The notes under the pieces were generated by a model. That model did not search any database and was not told where the DNA came from. It saw only the letters and a list, made by a program, of their open reading frames with translations. The translations under genes were made by a program, and so were the position numbers. A stretch of DNA of 64,000 nt from Bradyrhizobium sp. CCGB12 (GTDB taxonomy: Bacteria > Pseudomonadota > Alphaproteobacteria > Rhizobiales > Xanthobacteraceae): positions 4,216,001 to 4,280,000 of the forward strand of contig NZ_JANADO010000001.1 in NCBI RefSeq assembly GCF_024199845.1, read 5' to 3'. Shown here one piece after another: positions 46,010 to 55,665 of this stretch (its first letter is position 1; each line of letters begins with the position of its first letter).

Positions 46010-46558
46010 ATGCCGGCCACCGACGATTTACAGAAGGCGCAGCGCTTCCGGGAGGCCGCTCTGCCCTATCTCGACGACGTCTACACGCTCGCGCGCTATC
46101 TCTTGCGCGATGCCTCCGACGCCGAGGATGCGGTGCAGGAATGCTATCTGCGCGCACTGAAGCACTTCGACAGCTATCGCGGACCGGCGATGAAGCCCTG
46201 GCTGCTTGCCATCCTGCGCAACGTCTGCAACGCAGAATATGCCCGGCGCGCGCATTCGCACAGCGCGATCGAGGATCTTCCCGGCGCCGCCGAGCAGACG
46301 CCGATCTGGCAGGAGACTGGCACGAGCCCGGAGACCGAAGTGCTGCGCAGCCGCGATGCCGGCGCGATCCGCAAGCTGATCGATACGCTCGCCGAACCGT
46401 TCAAGGAGACCTTCGTGCTGCGGGAGATCAACAACCTGTCCTATCGTGAGATCGCCGAGGCCGTCGGCGCCCCCGTCGGCACCGTGATGTCCCGCCTCGC
46501 CCGCGCCCGCGCCATGCTGCGCGCGGCCTGGACGGCGGAAGAGGAGCAAGCGAAATGA
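46010..46558 (+). CDS. ECF-type RNA polymerase sigma factor
   Basis: A 182-residue ECF factor. Region 2 reads LPYLDDVYTLARYLLRDASD, AEDAVQECYLRALKHFDSYR and MKPWLLAILRNVCNAEYARR; region 4 reads LAEPFKETFVLREINNLSYR and APVGTVMSRLARARAMLRAA. ATG at 46010 has CGAGGAG just ahead; the longer frame from 45893 would need TTG. The next gene overlaps by ATGA and encodes a zinc-type anti-sigma factor. The genes upstream (metallophosphoesterase and cupredoxin) are likely members of its regulon. Confidence 0.93.
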   Translation: MPATDDLQKAQRFREAALPYLDDVYTLARYLLRDASDAEDAVQECYLRALKHFDSYRGPAMKPWLLAILRNVCNAEYARRAHSHSAIEDLPGAAEQTPIWQETGTSPETEVLRSRDAGAIRKLIDTLAEPFKETFVLREINNLSYREIAEAVGAPVGTVMSRLARARAMLRAAWTAEEEQAK

Positions 46559-47322
46559 CCTGCGACGAAGCAACAATCCTGCTTCACGCGCTGCTCGACA
46601 ACGAGCTCGACGCCGGCCATGCGCGCGAGGTCGAAGCCCATATCGCGAGCTGCCCGGCCTGCGCCGCCGACCTCGCGTCACAACGCGAAACGCAGCGCGT
46701 GCTCGCCGAGACCAGTTTGCGCTACACCGCACCGGCCAGCCTGCGCGCACGCATCGAAGCCTCGCTGCCTGAGCCGCAGCGCCAGCAGCCGACCCGCCGC
46801 TCCGTGTTGCGCGGCTTTGCGATGGGCTCGGCGGTCTCCGCGCTCGCCGCCTCCGGCGTCGTCGCCGTGGTGCTGCGTCAGGACGACCAGCAGCGCATCC
46901 TGTCGGAGGTCGTCTCCGCGCATCTGCGCTCGCTCCAGGCCGGCCATCTCACCGACGTGATCTCGACCGATCAGCACACGGTCAAACCTTGGTTCAACGG
47001 CAAGCTCGACGTCGCCCCGCCCGTGATCGACCTCACTGCGCAGGGTTTTACGCTGGTCGGCGGCCGGCTCGACTACATCGACGCCCGCGCCATCGGCGCC
47101 GTCGTCTACAAGCGTCGGCAGCACGTCATCAACCTGTTCGTGTCGCAGACATCGAACGCGGATTATCGCGCGCCGAAGACCGAGACCATGCAGGGCTTCA
47201 ACTGCCGCCGCTGGGGCAATCGCGGTCTGAACTTCTGGGCCGTCAGCGATCTCGGCGCCGACGAGCTCGCCGAGTTCGTCGCGAAGTTCGAGGCGGCAAT
47301 GAAGGCGAATGTGGAGGGCTAG
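46555..47322 (+). CDS. Zinc-type (zf-HC2) membrane anti-sigma factor
   Basis: A 255-residue anti-sigma factor with the zinc-binding HxxxCxxC motif (EAHIASCPAC: His29, Cys33, Cys36) in its N-terminal helical domain. A membrane helix follows (RGFAMGSAVSALAASGVVAV, near residues 88-108), then a periplasmic domain (KPWFNGKLDVAPPVIDLTAQ, then TLVGGRLDYIDARAIGAVVY) as seen in the ChrR/RsrA-like membrane group. It should hold the ECF sigma encoded by the overlapping gene. A palindromic repeat follows. Confidence 0.9.
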   Translation: MTCDEATILLHALLDNELDAGHAREVEAHIASCPACAADLASQRETQRVLAETSLRYTAPASLRARIEASLPEPQRQQPTRRSVLRGFAMGSAVSALAASGVVAVVLRQDDQQRILSEVVSAHLRSLQAGHLTDVISTDQHTVKPWFNGKLDVAPPVIDLTAQGFTLVGGRLDYIDARAIGAVVYKRRQHVINLFVSQTSNADYRAPKTETMQGFNCRRWGNRGLNFWAVSDLGADELAEFVAKFEAAMKANVEG

Positions 47323-47333
47323 CGGTCTCCACT

Positions 47334-47409
47334 GTCATTGCGAGCGTAGCGAAGTAATCCAGACTGCATCCCGGAGGGATACTGGATTGCTCGCTTCGCT
47401 CGCAATGAC
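47334..47409. repeat. GTCATTGCGAG palindromic repeat, copy C
   Basis: GTCATTGCGAGCGTAGCGAAG at the left and GCTTCGCTCGCAATGAC at the right, with inner arms TAATCCAGACTG / TACTGGATTGC. Same family as the copies at 27883 and 28956. It separates the convergent anti-sigma and hpnO genes and can serve as a transcription barrier for both. Confidence 0.82.
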
Positions 47410-47429
47410 GATTGCTGAGTTAGTTCAGG

Positions 47430-48821
<1,392 letters not shown>

Positions 48822-48962
48822 CCGCTACATACTTCGGTTGAGGGCCGTCTCGTCAACTGAAAACGGACCGCTATCGAAAACGCTCTGTGCGGCCTTTTGC
48901 CCTTTTTCGGACCATCTTCGCAAGCACAGCTTTAGACCATGTTGCACTGCCAAGGAACACTC

Positions 48963-49586
48963 ATGCGTTTAGCCCTTTACACCGGAATAATACTGGCTGG
49001 CGGTTACACCTGTCTGACCCCGGCGCTCGCCGCTGACCCCACCGGCGACTGGCGGGTCGCCGATGGCGTCGCCAACATCCGTGTCGCCCAATGCAATGGC
49101 AGCATGTGGGGCGCGGTTTCCTGGGAAAAACAGCCCGGCGGCCGCGACGAGAACAACCCGGATGCTTCAAAAAAGAACAGGCCGACGCTGGGCATGGCGA
49201 CCCTGATCGACATGAAGAAGAAGCCCGGCGTCGATCAGTGGGAAGGGCAGGTCTACAACGCCAAGGACGGCCAGCTCTATAGCGCGACCATCACGCCTGC
49301 TGGTTCTGACCAGCTCGAAATCAAGGGCTGCGTGATGGGCTTTCTCTGCGGCGGTGAGACCTGGACCCGCGTTGGCCCGCCGATCCCCCTAAGCCCCGCC
49401 AACGCCATGGCCAAGGGCGCGCCGAAGTCCTCCGGCGCGGCGCCGAAAGCCCAGGGAACGACGGGCGCCACGGCGCCTGCACCCGGCTCCCCGAAACCCA
49501 CCGCCGCGAAGCCCGGTCAGAAGAACGCCGCCGACGCCGTCGGCGACATTTGCCTACTCCCTGAGATTGCGGGGTTTGCCCATTAG
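48963..49586 (+). CDS. Exported DUF2147 family protein
   Basis: A 207-residue exported protein. The signal peptide (MRLALYTGIILAGGYTCLTP, cleaved near ALAA) is followed by the DUF2147 domain (DPTGDWRVADGVANIRVAQC; GVDQWEGQVYNAKDGQLYSA; then IKGCVMGFLCGGETWTRV) and an Ala/Pro-rich tail. The function of DUF2147 is unknown; neighbours in related genomes place it in hopanoid loci (from memory). AAGGA is 7 bases upstream of the ATG at 48963. Its 3' end overlaps the convergent hpnN gene by 33 bases. Confidence 0.85.
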   Translation: MRLALYTGIILAGGYTCLTPALAADPTGDWRVADGVANIRVAQCNGSMWGAVSWEKQPGGRDENNPDASKKNRPTLGMATLIDMKKKPGVDQWEGQVYNAKDGQLYSATITPAGSDQLEIKGCVMGFLCGGETWTRVGPPIPLSPANAMAKGAPKSSGAAPKAQGTTGATAPAPGSPKPTAAKPGQKNAADAVGDICLLPEIAGFAH

Positions 49587-52142
49587 GGCCGGCTGGAACA
49601 GCAGCACTGCGGCAAGCGTCGTCACCAGCGAGAGGGCGAGCAGCTTGCCCATGCTGGACGTGCCGGGATGGCTCGACAGCCACAGGCTGCCGAACGCGGT
49701 TGCCGTCGTCAGCGCGCTGAAGAAAATCGCGCGTGTCAGGCTGGTCTGCAGCAGGTTCGTCCTGCCCGAGCGCCAGGCCACGACATAATAGATCTTGAAA
49801 GCGACGCCGACGCCGAGCAGCAGCGGGAATGCGACGATGTTGGCGAAGTTGAGCGGCAGGCCGATCAACACGCAGATCTCGAGCGTCACCGCGCCGGCCA
49901 CCAGCAGCGGCACCAGCGTCATCAGCACGTCGACGAACCGCCGGAGCGTGATCCACAACAGCAGGCCGATCACCAGCAGCGCATAGATGCCGGCATGGAT
50001 GAACGCCTTCACCACGGTGTCACCCGATTTCAGGATCGAGACCGGCCCGCCGATGGCGGTCGGCTCGGCCGCGAGCACGGCCGCTGCAAATTTGCGCAGC
50101 GTGTCGTTGTCGTTGGGATCGCCCTTCGGCAACGCCTCGACGCGGATGATGCCGTCCTTGCTCTTCCAGCCACTGACGAGATCGGGCGGCAGTGACTTCA
50201 ACGTCACCGGCTCGGCCTGCAACGCATTCCTGAGCTGGTCGAAGACGATCTTCATCGGCGTGACGAATACGTCTTGCGCCTTGTTGCGCGTGGCCTCGTC
50301 GGAATTCGCGAGCTTCTCGAGCGCGTCCGCCAGCCGACGCGAGGTGACCGCACCCGGTCCCTTCGCATCACCCGCGGTCCGGCGCAGATTGTCGACCGAG
50401 GATTTCAGCGCCTCGACGTTTTCCTGGTCCGACGGCGCCGCGTCGATCTGGTCGGGATTGAGCGCGGGGTTCAGCACCTTGGCGCCCTGCGCGAGCAGCT
50501 TCAGCTTCGGCGGCTGATCCTGCGGCACGAAGCTGTCGAGGGACATCACCCGCAGCACCTCGGGCACCTTCTCCAGCTTCGCCTCGACCTGCCTCGCCTG
50601 CTCCTCCGACGTCGTCATCACGTTGATCGCATTGGCACCGGTGTTGGGATCCTTGCGCAGGTCGAGGAAGGTCGCGATGGATTCAGCGTGCGGGTTACGC
50701 AGATTCATCGGATTGAAGTCGAACTTCATGAAGTAGAGCAGCGGCAGTCCGGCGAGCGCCAGCAGCAACGTGCCGCCGACGACCAGCACACGGTGTTTCT
50801 CCAGGAAATGGTCGAGCGGCGCCAGGAAGGCGTAGCCGACCGGCTCCATCTCGCCGGGCGGGTTCAGCAGCTTCAGCATTGCCGGCAAGACGGTGATCGA
50901 GGAGACGAACGCCACCAGCATGCCGACACCGGCGATCTGGCCGAGCTCCGCGATACCCTTGTAGTCGGTCGGCATGAAACAGAGGAAGCCGGCGGCTGTC
51001 GCCATCGCCGCGAGCGACAACGGCACGGCCGAACGCTTGGCTGCCAGCACCAGCGCCCCCGAGAGATCGTTGTGCTTGTAGCGCTCGGAGCGATAGCGAA
51101 CGCTGTACTGGATGCCGAAATCGACGCCGAGGCCGACGAAAAGCACGGCGAACGCGATCGACAGCAGGTTGAACGAGCCGACCATCATCAGTCCCGCAGC
51201 GGTCGTGATCGCAAGCCCGACGAAGAGATTGATGAACACCGCGAAGATGATCTTCGCCGAATGCAGCGCCAGCCACAGGATGAGCAGCACGACCAGGACA
51301 GTGCCGATGCCGTTGACGACGGCGCCTTCCTGCACGGTCGCGTATTCCTCGTTGGCGATCGGGACCGGGCCGGTCAGTCGCACCCGCGCCTGGTACTTGG
51401 TGGGAAAATCGAGATCGGCCGCGGCTTTGCGGATCGCGTCGGTGGCATCCTTGCCAGGCTCCAACGCGTTGTAGTCGAGGATTGGCTTGAACTCGATGAA
51501 AGCGCGCTTGTCCGAATCCTTCAGCGGCTCGTCGCTGACGAGCTCGCGCCAGGAGAAGCTCGCATTGCCCTTGTTGAGCACGGTCTCGACCGTCTGCGCG
51601 ATCAGGTTGAACGGACGCTCGGTGTTGTCGAGCTTGACCTGCCCGCGCTTGACGCCGGCAAGTCCCGTCTCCAGCGCGCCGGTGAGGCCCCGGATCGAGG
51701 GATCGCCAGCCATGATCTCGATCAGGGGTGCTGCGGATTCGAACTGGCCGGTGATCTTGCCGACTTCTTCCGTCGGCAGAAACAACAGTCCGTTCTTCTC
51801 GAAGAACTCGCCGCTGCCGAGTTGCTGCATCGACTGGAAGTTGGTCTTGTCGTCCTTCAGCCTGGCATAGAGTGCGTCTGCCGCGGCGCTCGTCATTTCC
51901 GGCGTGCGGGCCTCGACCACAGCGAGGATCGTTTCGTTTTGATCGAACGCTTTGTCGAATTGCTGGTCACGCTTGCGCCAGTCGAGATTTTGAGAAATCA
52001 GCGAATTGATGTCGGTGTTGATGGCGAAATGGCGCGCAGCATAATAGCCCGCTCCCACCGCCAGCAGGAGCCCGAGAACGACGACGAGGGTGGCAAACCG
52101 GGTGCAGGCCCTGACAATGGCAACGACTACGCTTTGCAGCAC
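49554..52142 (-). CDS. hpnN: Hopanoid RND transporter HpnN
   Basis: An 862-residue MMPL/RND-type transporter that moves hopanoids from the inner to the outer membrane. It has 12 membrane helices in two blocks, about 270-450 and 720-850, and large periplasmic loops (starting ARHFAINTDINSLISQNLDW). The motif FVGLGVDFGIQYSVRYRSER in the N-half and FPLLLGVGVAFKIYYVVAWR in the C-half are characteristic. The start is GTG at 52142. It lies beside ispH and hpnH in divergent orientation, and its stop overlaps the DUF2147 gene. Confidence 0.93.
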   Translation of the reverse strand: MLQSVVVAIVRACTRFATLVVVLGLLLAVGAGYYAARHFAINTDINSLISQNLDWRKRDQQFDKAFDQNETILAVVEARTPEMTSAAADALYARLKDDKTNFQSMQQLGSGEFFEKNGLLFLPTEEVGKITGQFESAAPLIEIMAGDPSIRGLTGALETGLAGVKRGQVKLDNTERPFNLIAQTVETVLNKGNASFSWRELVSDEPLKDSDKRAFIEFKPILDYNALEPGKDATDAIRKAAADLDFPTKYQARVRLTGPVPIANEEYATVQEGAVVNGIGTVLVVLLILWLALHSAKIIFAVFINLFVGLAITTAAGLMMVGSFNLLSIAFAVLFVGLGVDFGIQYSVRYRSERYKHNDLSGALVLAAKRSAVPLSLAAMATAAGFLCFMPTDYKGIAELGQIAGVGMLVAFVSSITVLPAMLKLLNPPGEMEPVGYAFLAPLDHFLEKHRVLVVGGTLLLALAGLPLLYFMKFDFNPMNLRNPHAESIATFLDLRKDPNTGANAINVMTTSEEQARQVEAKLEKVPEVLRVMSLDSFVPQDQPPKLKLLAQGAKVLNPALNPDQIDAAPSDQENVEALKSSVDNLRRTAGDAKGPGAVTSRRLADALEKLANSDEATRNKAQDVFVTPMKIVFDQLRNALQAEPVTLKSLPPDLVSGWKSKDGIIRVEALPKGDPNDNDTLRKFAAAVLAAEPTAIGGPVSILKSGDTVVKAFIHAGIYALLVIGLLLWITLRRFVDVLMTLVPLLVAGAVTLEICVLIGLPLNFANIVAFPLLLGVGVAFKIYYVVAWRSGRTNLLQTSLTRAIFFSALTTATAFGSLWLSSHPGTSSMGKLLALSLVTTLAAVLLFQPALMGKPRNLRE

Positions 52143-52605
52143 TTCTTTTCTTTCTGCGGTTAACAGCTTGCCGGAAACGCCCGCTGTTTATCGGAGTTCC
52201 CGGGCGAAACCTATTGCTGTTTTGAGTGGCGCTCGCCGCGAGAAGGTTCGAGGTAAACGGCGGAGGACCGTCGCAAAATCATGCGGGGCGGTCGGTATAG
52301 CCGGGGACTTGAGGCGGGAAAGTGACGAAGGGGTGAGCACAAATGTCGCCATCGTGCCTACCAGAAATTACATACTATAGTACCGTTACATTAATCTAAC
52401 TGGGAACCCAAGGCTCATTCCACCTTCCCTTTCTGCCGATTTTTTGACACAAAGTATTGCGCCTCCATGCGCCGGAGCCCCCATCGGGGGTGGGCGGCTA
52501 CCGCGTGCGCGAGACCAATGGTGCGGATATTGCACGTCATTGGTCATATCGGGGTGTCGCCGGAAACTTGAAGCGGATTGGTGCAACTTGCGTGATGGAC
52601 GTCCC
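52143..52605. other. Divergent intergenic region hpnN / ispH
   Basis: This 463-base stretch separates hpnN and ispH and should hold both promoters. A notably AT-rich segment lies at 52365-52405 (AATTACATACTATAGTACCG and TTACATTAATCTAAC). I see a short GC stem (GCCCCCATCGGGGGTGGGC, 52478-52496) but no coding region; a reading frame upstream of ispH in the same phase is not supported by a ribosome site. Confidence 0.5.
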
Positions 52606-53532
52606 ATGGAAGTTTATCTGGCGCAGCCGCGCGGCTTCTGCGCGGGCGTGGTGCGTGCGATCGAGATCGTGGAACGGGCCCTGGAGAAGTACGGCCCGCC
52701 CGTCTACGTGCGCCACGAGATCGTGCACAACAAATACGTCGTCGAGAGCCTGAAGAACAAGGGCGCGATCTTCGTCGAGGAATTGTCCGAAGTGCCGCCG
52801 AAGGCCGTGACGGTCTTCAGCGCCCATGGTGTCGCCCGCAGCGTCGAGGAAGAGGCTGCCGCGCGCGACCTTCCGGTGCTCAATGCCACCTGCCCGCTGG
52901 TCACGAAAGTTCACAATCAGGGGAAGCGCTACATCACCAAGGGCCGCACCCTGATCCTGATCGGCCATGCCGGCCACCCCGAGGTCGAGGGCACGATGGG
53001 CCAGGTTCCCGCCCCCGTGCTGCTTGTTCAAAGCGTTGAAGAGGTTAACGCACTGACGCTGCCCGCAGATACGCCAGTGGCCTACATCACGCAGACCACC
53101 CTGTCGGTCGACGACACCCGGGACATCATCGCCGCCCTCCAGGCCCGCTTTACAGATATTCAAGGTCCGGATATCCGGGATATCTGCTATGCGACACAGA
53201 ACCGCCAATCTGCGGTAAGGGATTTGAGCAAGCTGGTCGACGTGATCCTGGTGGTGGGCGCTGCCAACAGCTCGAACTCGAACCGGCTCCGCGAAATCGG
53301 CACCGAAGCCGGCGTCGCGAGTTATTTGATTGCCGACGGCAGCGAGCTCAATCCGGAGTGGTTGAAAGATGCCAGAACCGTCGGCGTCACGGCCGGCGCT
53401 TCGGCGCCCGAGGTACTTGTGGATGACGTGATCGAAGCGATGCGGCGAATCGGACCAGTCCAGGTCTCCGTGCTGCCGGGCCGCGAGGAAAACATCGAAT
53501 TCCGGCTTCCGGCCCAACTGGCTGCGAGCTGA
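52606..53532 (+). CDS. ispH: 4-Hydroxy-3-methylbut-2-enyl diphosphate reductase IspH
   Basis: A 308-residue iron-sulfur enzyme that performs the last step of the MEP isoprenoid pathway, giving IPP and DMAPP. The three cluster cysteines are visible: Cys12 in RGFCAGV, Cys96 in NATCPLV and Cys194 in [11 protein letters not shown]. The substrate-binding [10 protein letters not shown] and [14 protein letters not shown] are also conserved. ATG at 52606 is used; the frame is open upstream to 52444 but that part has no homology features. It precedes hpnH by 35 bases, so precursor supply and hopanoid side-chain synthesis form one operon. Confidence 0.95.
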   Translation: MEVYLAQPRGFCAGVVRAIEIVERALEKYGPPVYVRHEIVHNKYVVESLKNKGAIFVEELSEVPPKAVTVFSAHGVARSVEEEAAARDLPVLNATCPLVTKVHNQGKRYITKGRTLILIGHAGHPEVEGTMGQVPAPVLLVQSVEEVNALTLPADTPVAYITQTTLSVDDTRDIIAALQARFTDIQGPDIRDICYATQNRQSAVRDLSKLVDVILVVGAANSSNSNRLREIGTEAGVASYLIADGSELNPEWLKDARTVGVTAGASAPEVLVDDVIEAMRRIGPVQVSVLPGREENIEFRLPAQLAAS

Positions 53533-53567
53533 CCCACCCGAATTCCAAGCCCAGAAAGAAACTTGTA

Positions 53568-54728
53568 ATGGCCATCCCCTTCTTCAAGGAAATGCGTATC
53601 GGCGGCTATTTGCTCAAGCAGAAACTGCTTGGCCGCAAGCGCTATCCGCTCGTGCTGATGCTGGAGCCGCTGTTTCGCTGCAACCTCGCCTGCGTCGGCT
53701 GCGGCAAGATCGATTATCCCGATGCGATCCTCAACCGCCGCATGACGGCGCAGGAGTGCTGGGACGCCGCCGACGAATGTGGCGCGCCGATGGTCGCCAT
53801 TCCCGGCGGCGAGCCGCTGATCCACAAGGAGATCGGCGAGATCGTGCGCGGCCTCGTGGAGCGCAAGAAGTTCGTCTCGCTCTGCACCAACGCGCTGCTG
53901 CTCGAGAAGAAGCTCGACCTGTTCACGCCCTCGCCTTACCTGTTCTTCTCCGTGCATCTCGACGGCCTGAAGGACCATCACGACAAGGCGGTGTCGCAGA
54001 AGGGCGTGTTCGACCGCGCGGTGTCCGCGATCAAGGCGGCCAAGGCGCGCGGCTTCACCGTCAACGTCAATGCCACCATCTTCGACGGCCACCCGGCCGA
54101 GGAGATCGCAAAATTCCTCGACCTCACCGTCGAGCTCGGCGTCGGCGTCTCGATGTCGCCGGGTTACGCCTATGAGCGCGCGCCGGACCAGGAGCACTTC
54201 CTCAACCGCACCAAGACCAAGAAGCTGTTCCGCGACGTCTTCGCGATGGGCAAGGGCAAGAAGTGGAACTTCATGCATTCCGGCCTGTTCCTGGACTTCC
54301 TCGCCGGCAACCAGGAATACGAGTGCACGCCCTGGGGCATGCCCGCGCGCAACATTTTTGGCTGGCAGAAGCCCTGTTACCTCCTCGGTGAAGGCTATGC
54401 CAAGACCTTCAAGGAGCTGATGGACACCACCGACTGGGAAACCTACGGCACCGGCAAGTACGAGAAGTGCGCCGACTGTATGGCCCATTGCGGCTACGAG
54501 CCGACGGCGGCGACCGCCGCGCTCAACAACCCGCTGAAGGCGATGTGGGTGTCGCTGCGCGGCATCAAGACCTCCGGCCCGATGGCGCCGGAGATCGACA
54601 TGTCCAAGCAGCGCCCGGCGCAGTACATCTTCTCGGAGCAGGTCCAGAAGAAGCTCTCCGAGATCCGCAAGGACGAAGCCGCCGCCGCGCAGGCGAAGGC
54701 CGCGCAGAAGGCTTCGACGGCCGCGTAA
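53568..54728 (+). CDS. hpnH: Adenosyl-hopene transferase HpnH
   Basis: A 386-residue radical SAM enzyme that attaches the adenosyl group to diploptene, giving adenosylhopane. The cluster motif RCNLACVGCGKIDYPD has Cys38, Cys42 and Cys45. It continues with MVAIPGGEPLIHKEIGEIVR, LFFSVHLDGLKDHHDKAV and MSPGYAYERAPDQEHFLNRT, all typical of HpnH. The C-terminal CADCMAHCGYEPTAATAAL adds a cysteine cluster. Length is normal. It is the last gene of the ispH-hpnH operon, followed by a strong terminator. Confidence 0.95.
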   Translation: MAIPFFKEMRIGGYLLKQKLLGRKRYPLVLMLEPLFRCNLACVGCGKIDYPDAILNRRMTAQECWDAADECGAPMVAIPGGEPLIHKEIGEIVRGLVERKKFVSLCTNALLLEKKLDLFTPSPYLFFSVHLDGLKDHHDKAVSQKGVFDRAVSAIKAAKARGFTVNVNATIFDGHPAEEIAKFLDLTVELGVGVSMSPGYAYERAPDQEHFLNRTKTKKLFRDVFAMGKGKKWNFMHSGLFLDFLAGNQEYECTPWGMPARNIFGWQKPCYLLGEGYAKTFKELMDTTDWETYGTGKYEKCADCMAHCGYEPTAATAALNNPLKAMWVSLRGIKTSGPMAPEIDMSKQRPAQYIFSEQVQKKLSEIRKDEAAAAQAKAAQKASTAA

Positions 54729-54753
54729 GCGCGCGAGCCACAGTCACAAACAG

Positions 54754-54792
54754 AAAGGCCCGGACGCCATTGGCGACCGGGCCTTTCTTTTT
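54754..54792 (+). terminator. Rho-independent terminator after hpnH
   Basis: The stem AAAGGCCCGG / CCGGGCCTTT, with inner CGCCA / TGGCG pairing, is followed by TTTCTTTTT. It closes the ispH-hpnH operon. The hairpin is nearly identical to that at 57895-57927, on the other side of the sulfatase block. Confidence 0.9.
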
Positions 54793-55200
54793 GCCCGCTG
54801 ATGCGTCGGGGGAACAGCGGAGCCCGATCCGCGAGCTATGCTCCCTCCCCTCCTTTGCTGGCCGGGCCGGGCCGCCCAACTTGCAAAAATGTGAAAAACA
54901 ACCCCATGCACAGTAGAGACGCGCTTGCCAGACGGCGCGATGTCGAATTGGCTAGGCGATTGGCGCGTCGCGTAGATCAGCGGCAAACGGGTAATGGCGA
55001 GGCTTGCGGAATGCTGCCCGGCAATTCGGTCCGCCGCCAGCTTCAGTGCAATTCAAGGCCAGCACTAATTTCGTATTTTTAGAATTTCGTTTGACCCGTC
55101 GGGCAAAACAATGGCACTATGCCATGCTGGCCCCGGTTGAAGAGCGGCAACCGACGCGCTCCCGACAGCGGCGGACAAGCGGCTATCTCCCGAGCCACCG

Positions 55201-55440
55201 ATGAAGAGCGACGGGACATCGATCGTTCTGCCCGATTGGGGCACCTATGCGGCGCCGGGCGCGCTCGATCTCATGAGGACGAAGGCGGCGACGAGGATGG
55301 GTGGCATCGAGCTGATCGACTGCGCCGGCCACTGGATCCAACAGGAGCAGCCGGTTCGGCTCAGCACGCTCCTGCTCGCCTTCATCAAGGAGGCAGGTGG
55401 AACGGATCACTCTGGCGATTTTGGCCTTGGCAGCCGTTAG
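55201..55440 (+). pseudogene. Remnant of an alpha/beta (epoxide-type) hydrolase C-terminus
   Basis: The 79-codon frame contains IELIDCAGHWIQQEQPVRLS followed by LLLAFIKEAGG, the conserved last part of epoxide-hydrolase-like alpha/beta hydrolases, where the histidine of AGHW is catalytic. Upstream parts with the oxyanion hole and nucleophile elbow are missing. The segment WGTYAAPGALDLMRTKAATR is plausible upstream sequence from the same enzyme. It therefore looks like the end of a broken gene, left in the block between hpnH and the sulfatase. The bases between the hpnH terminator and here show no other gene. Confidence 0.6.
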
Positions 55441-55443
55441 TCC

Positions 55444-55579
55444 GTGGGATGGGTTGAGCTCTTGCGCGCGCGGCGCTTCGTGAGACGCACCGGGTCGGGC
55501 GATCAGTCAGACGATGGCTGCGATTACGGAGAGCCGTGATCGGCAAGGATGGGTTTCGCAGGGGCTCAACCCATCCTAC
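55444..55579. repeat. Deletion derivative of a RAYT/REP element, copy 1
   Basis: GGGTTGAGCTCTTGCG at the left end and TTTCGCAGGGGCTCAACCCA at the right are inverted repeats of the REP type. The inner sequence (GAGACGCACCGGG, GATCAGTCAGACGATGG, GATTACGGAGAGCCGTGAT) matches the longer copy at 57515-57790 over its last half, but the transposase part present there is missing here. Confidence 0.78.
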
Positions 55580-55665
55580 GAACTAACCGCCTTTGGTGCC
55601 AATGCAGCATCGATCAAGCTCGACTGCGCCCGTCAACGCGGCAAGACAGGCGCAGCCAATCCTGC

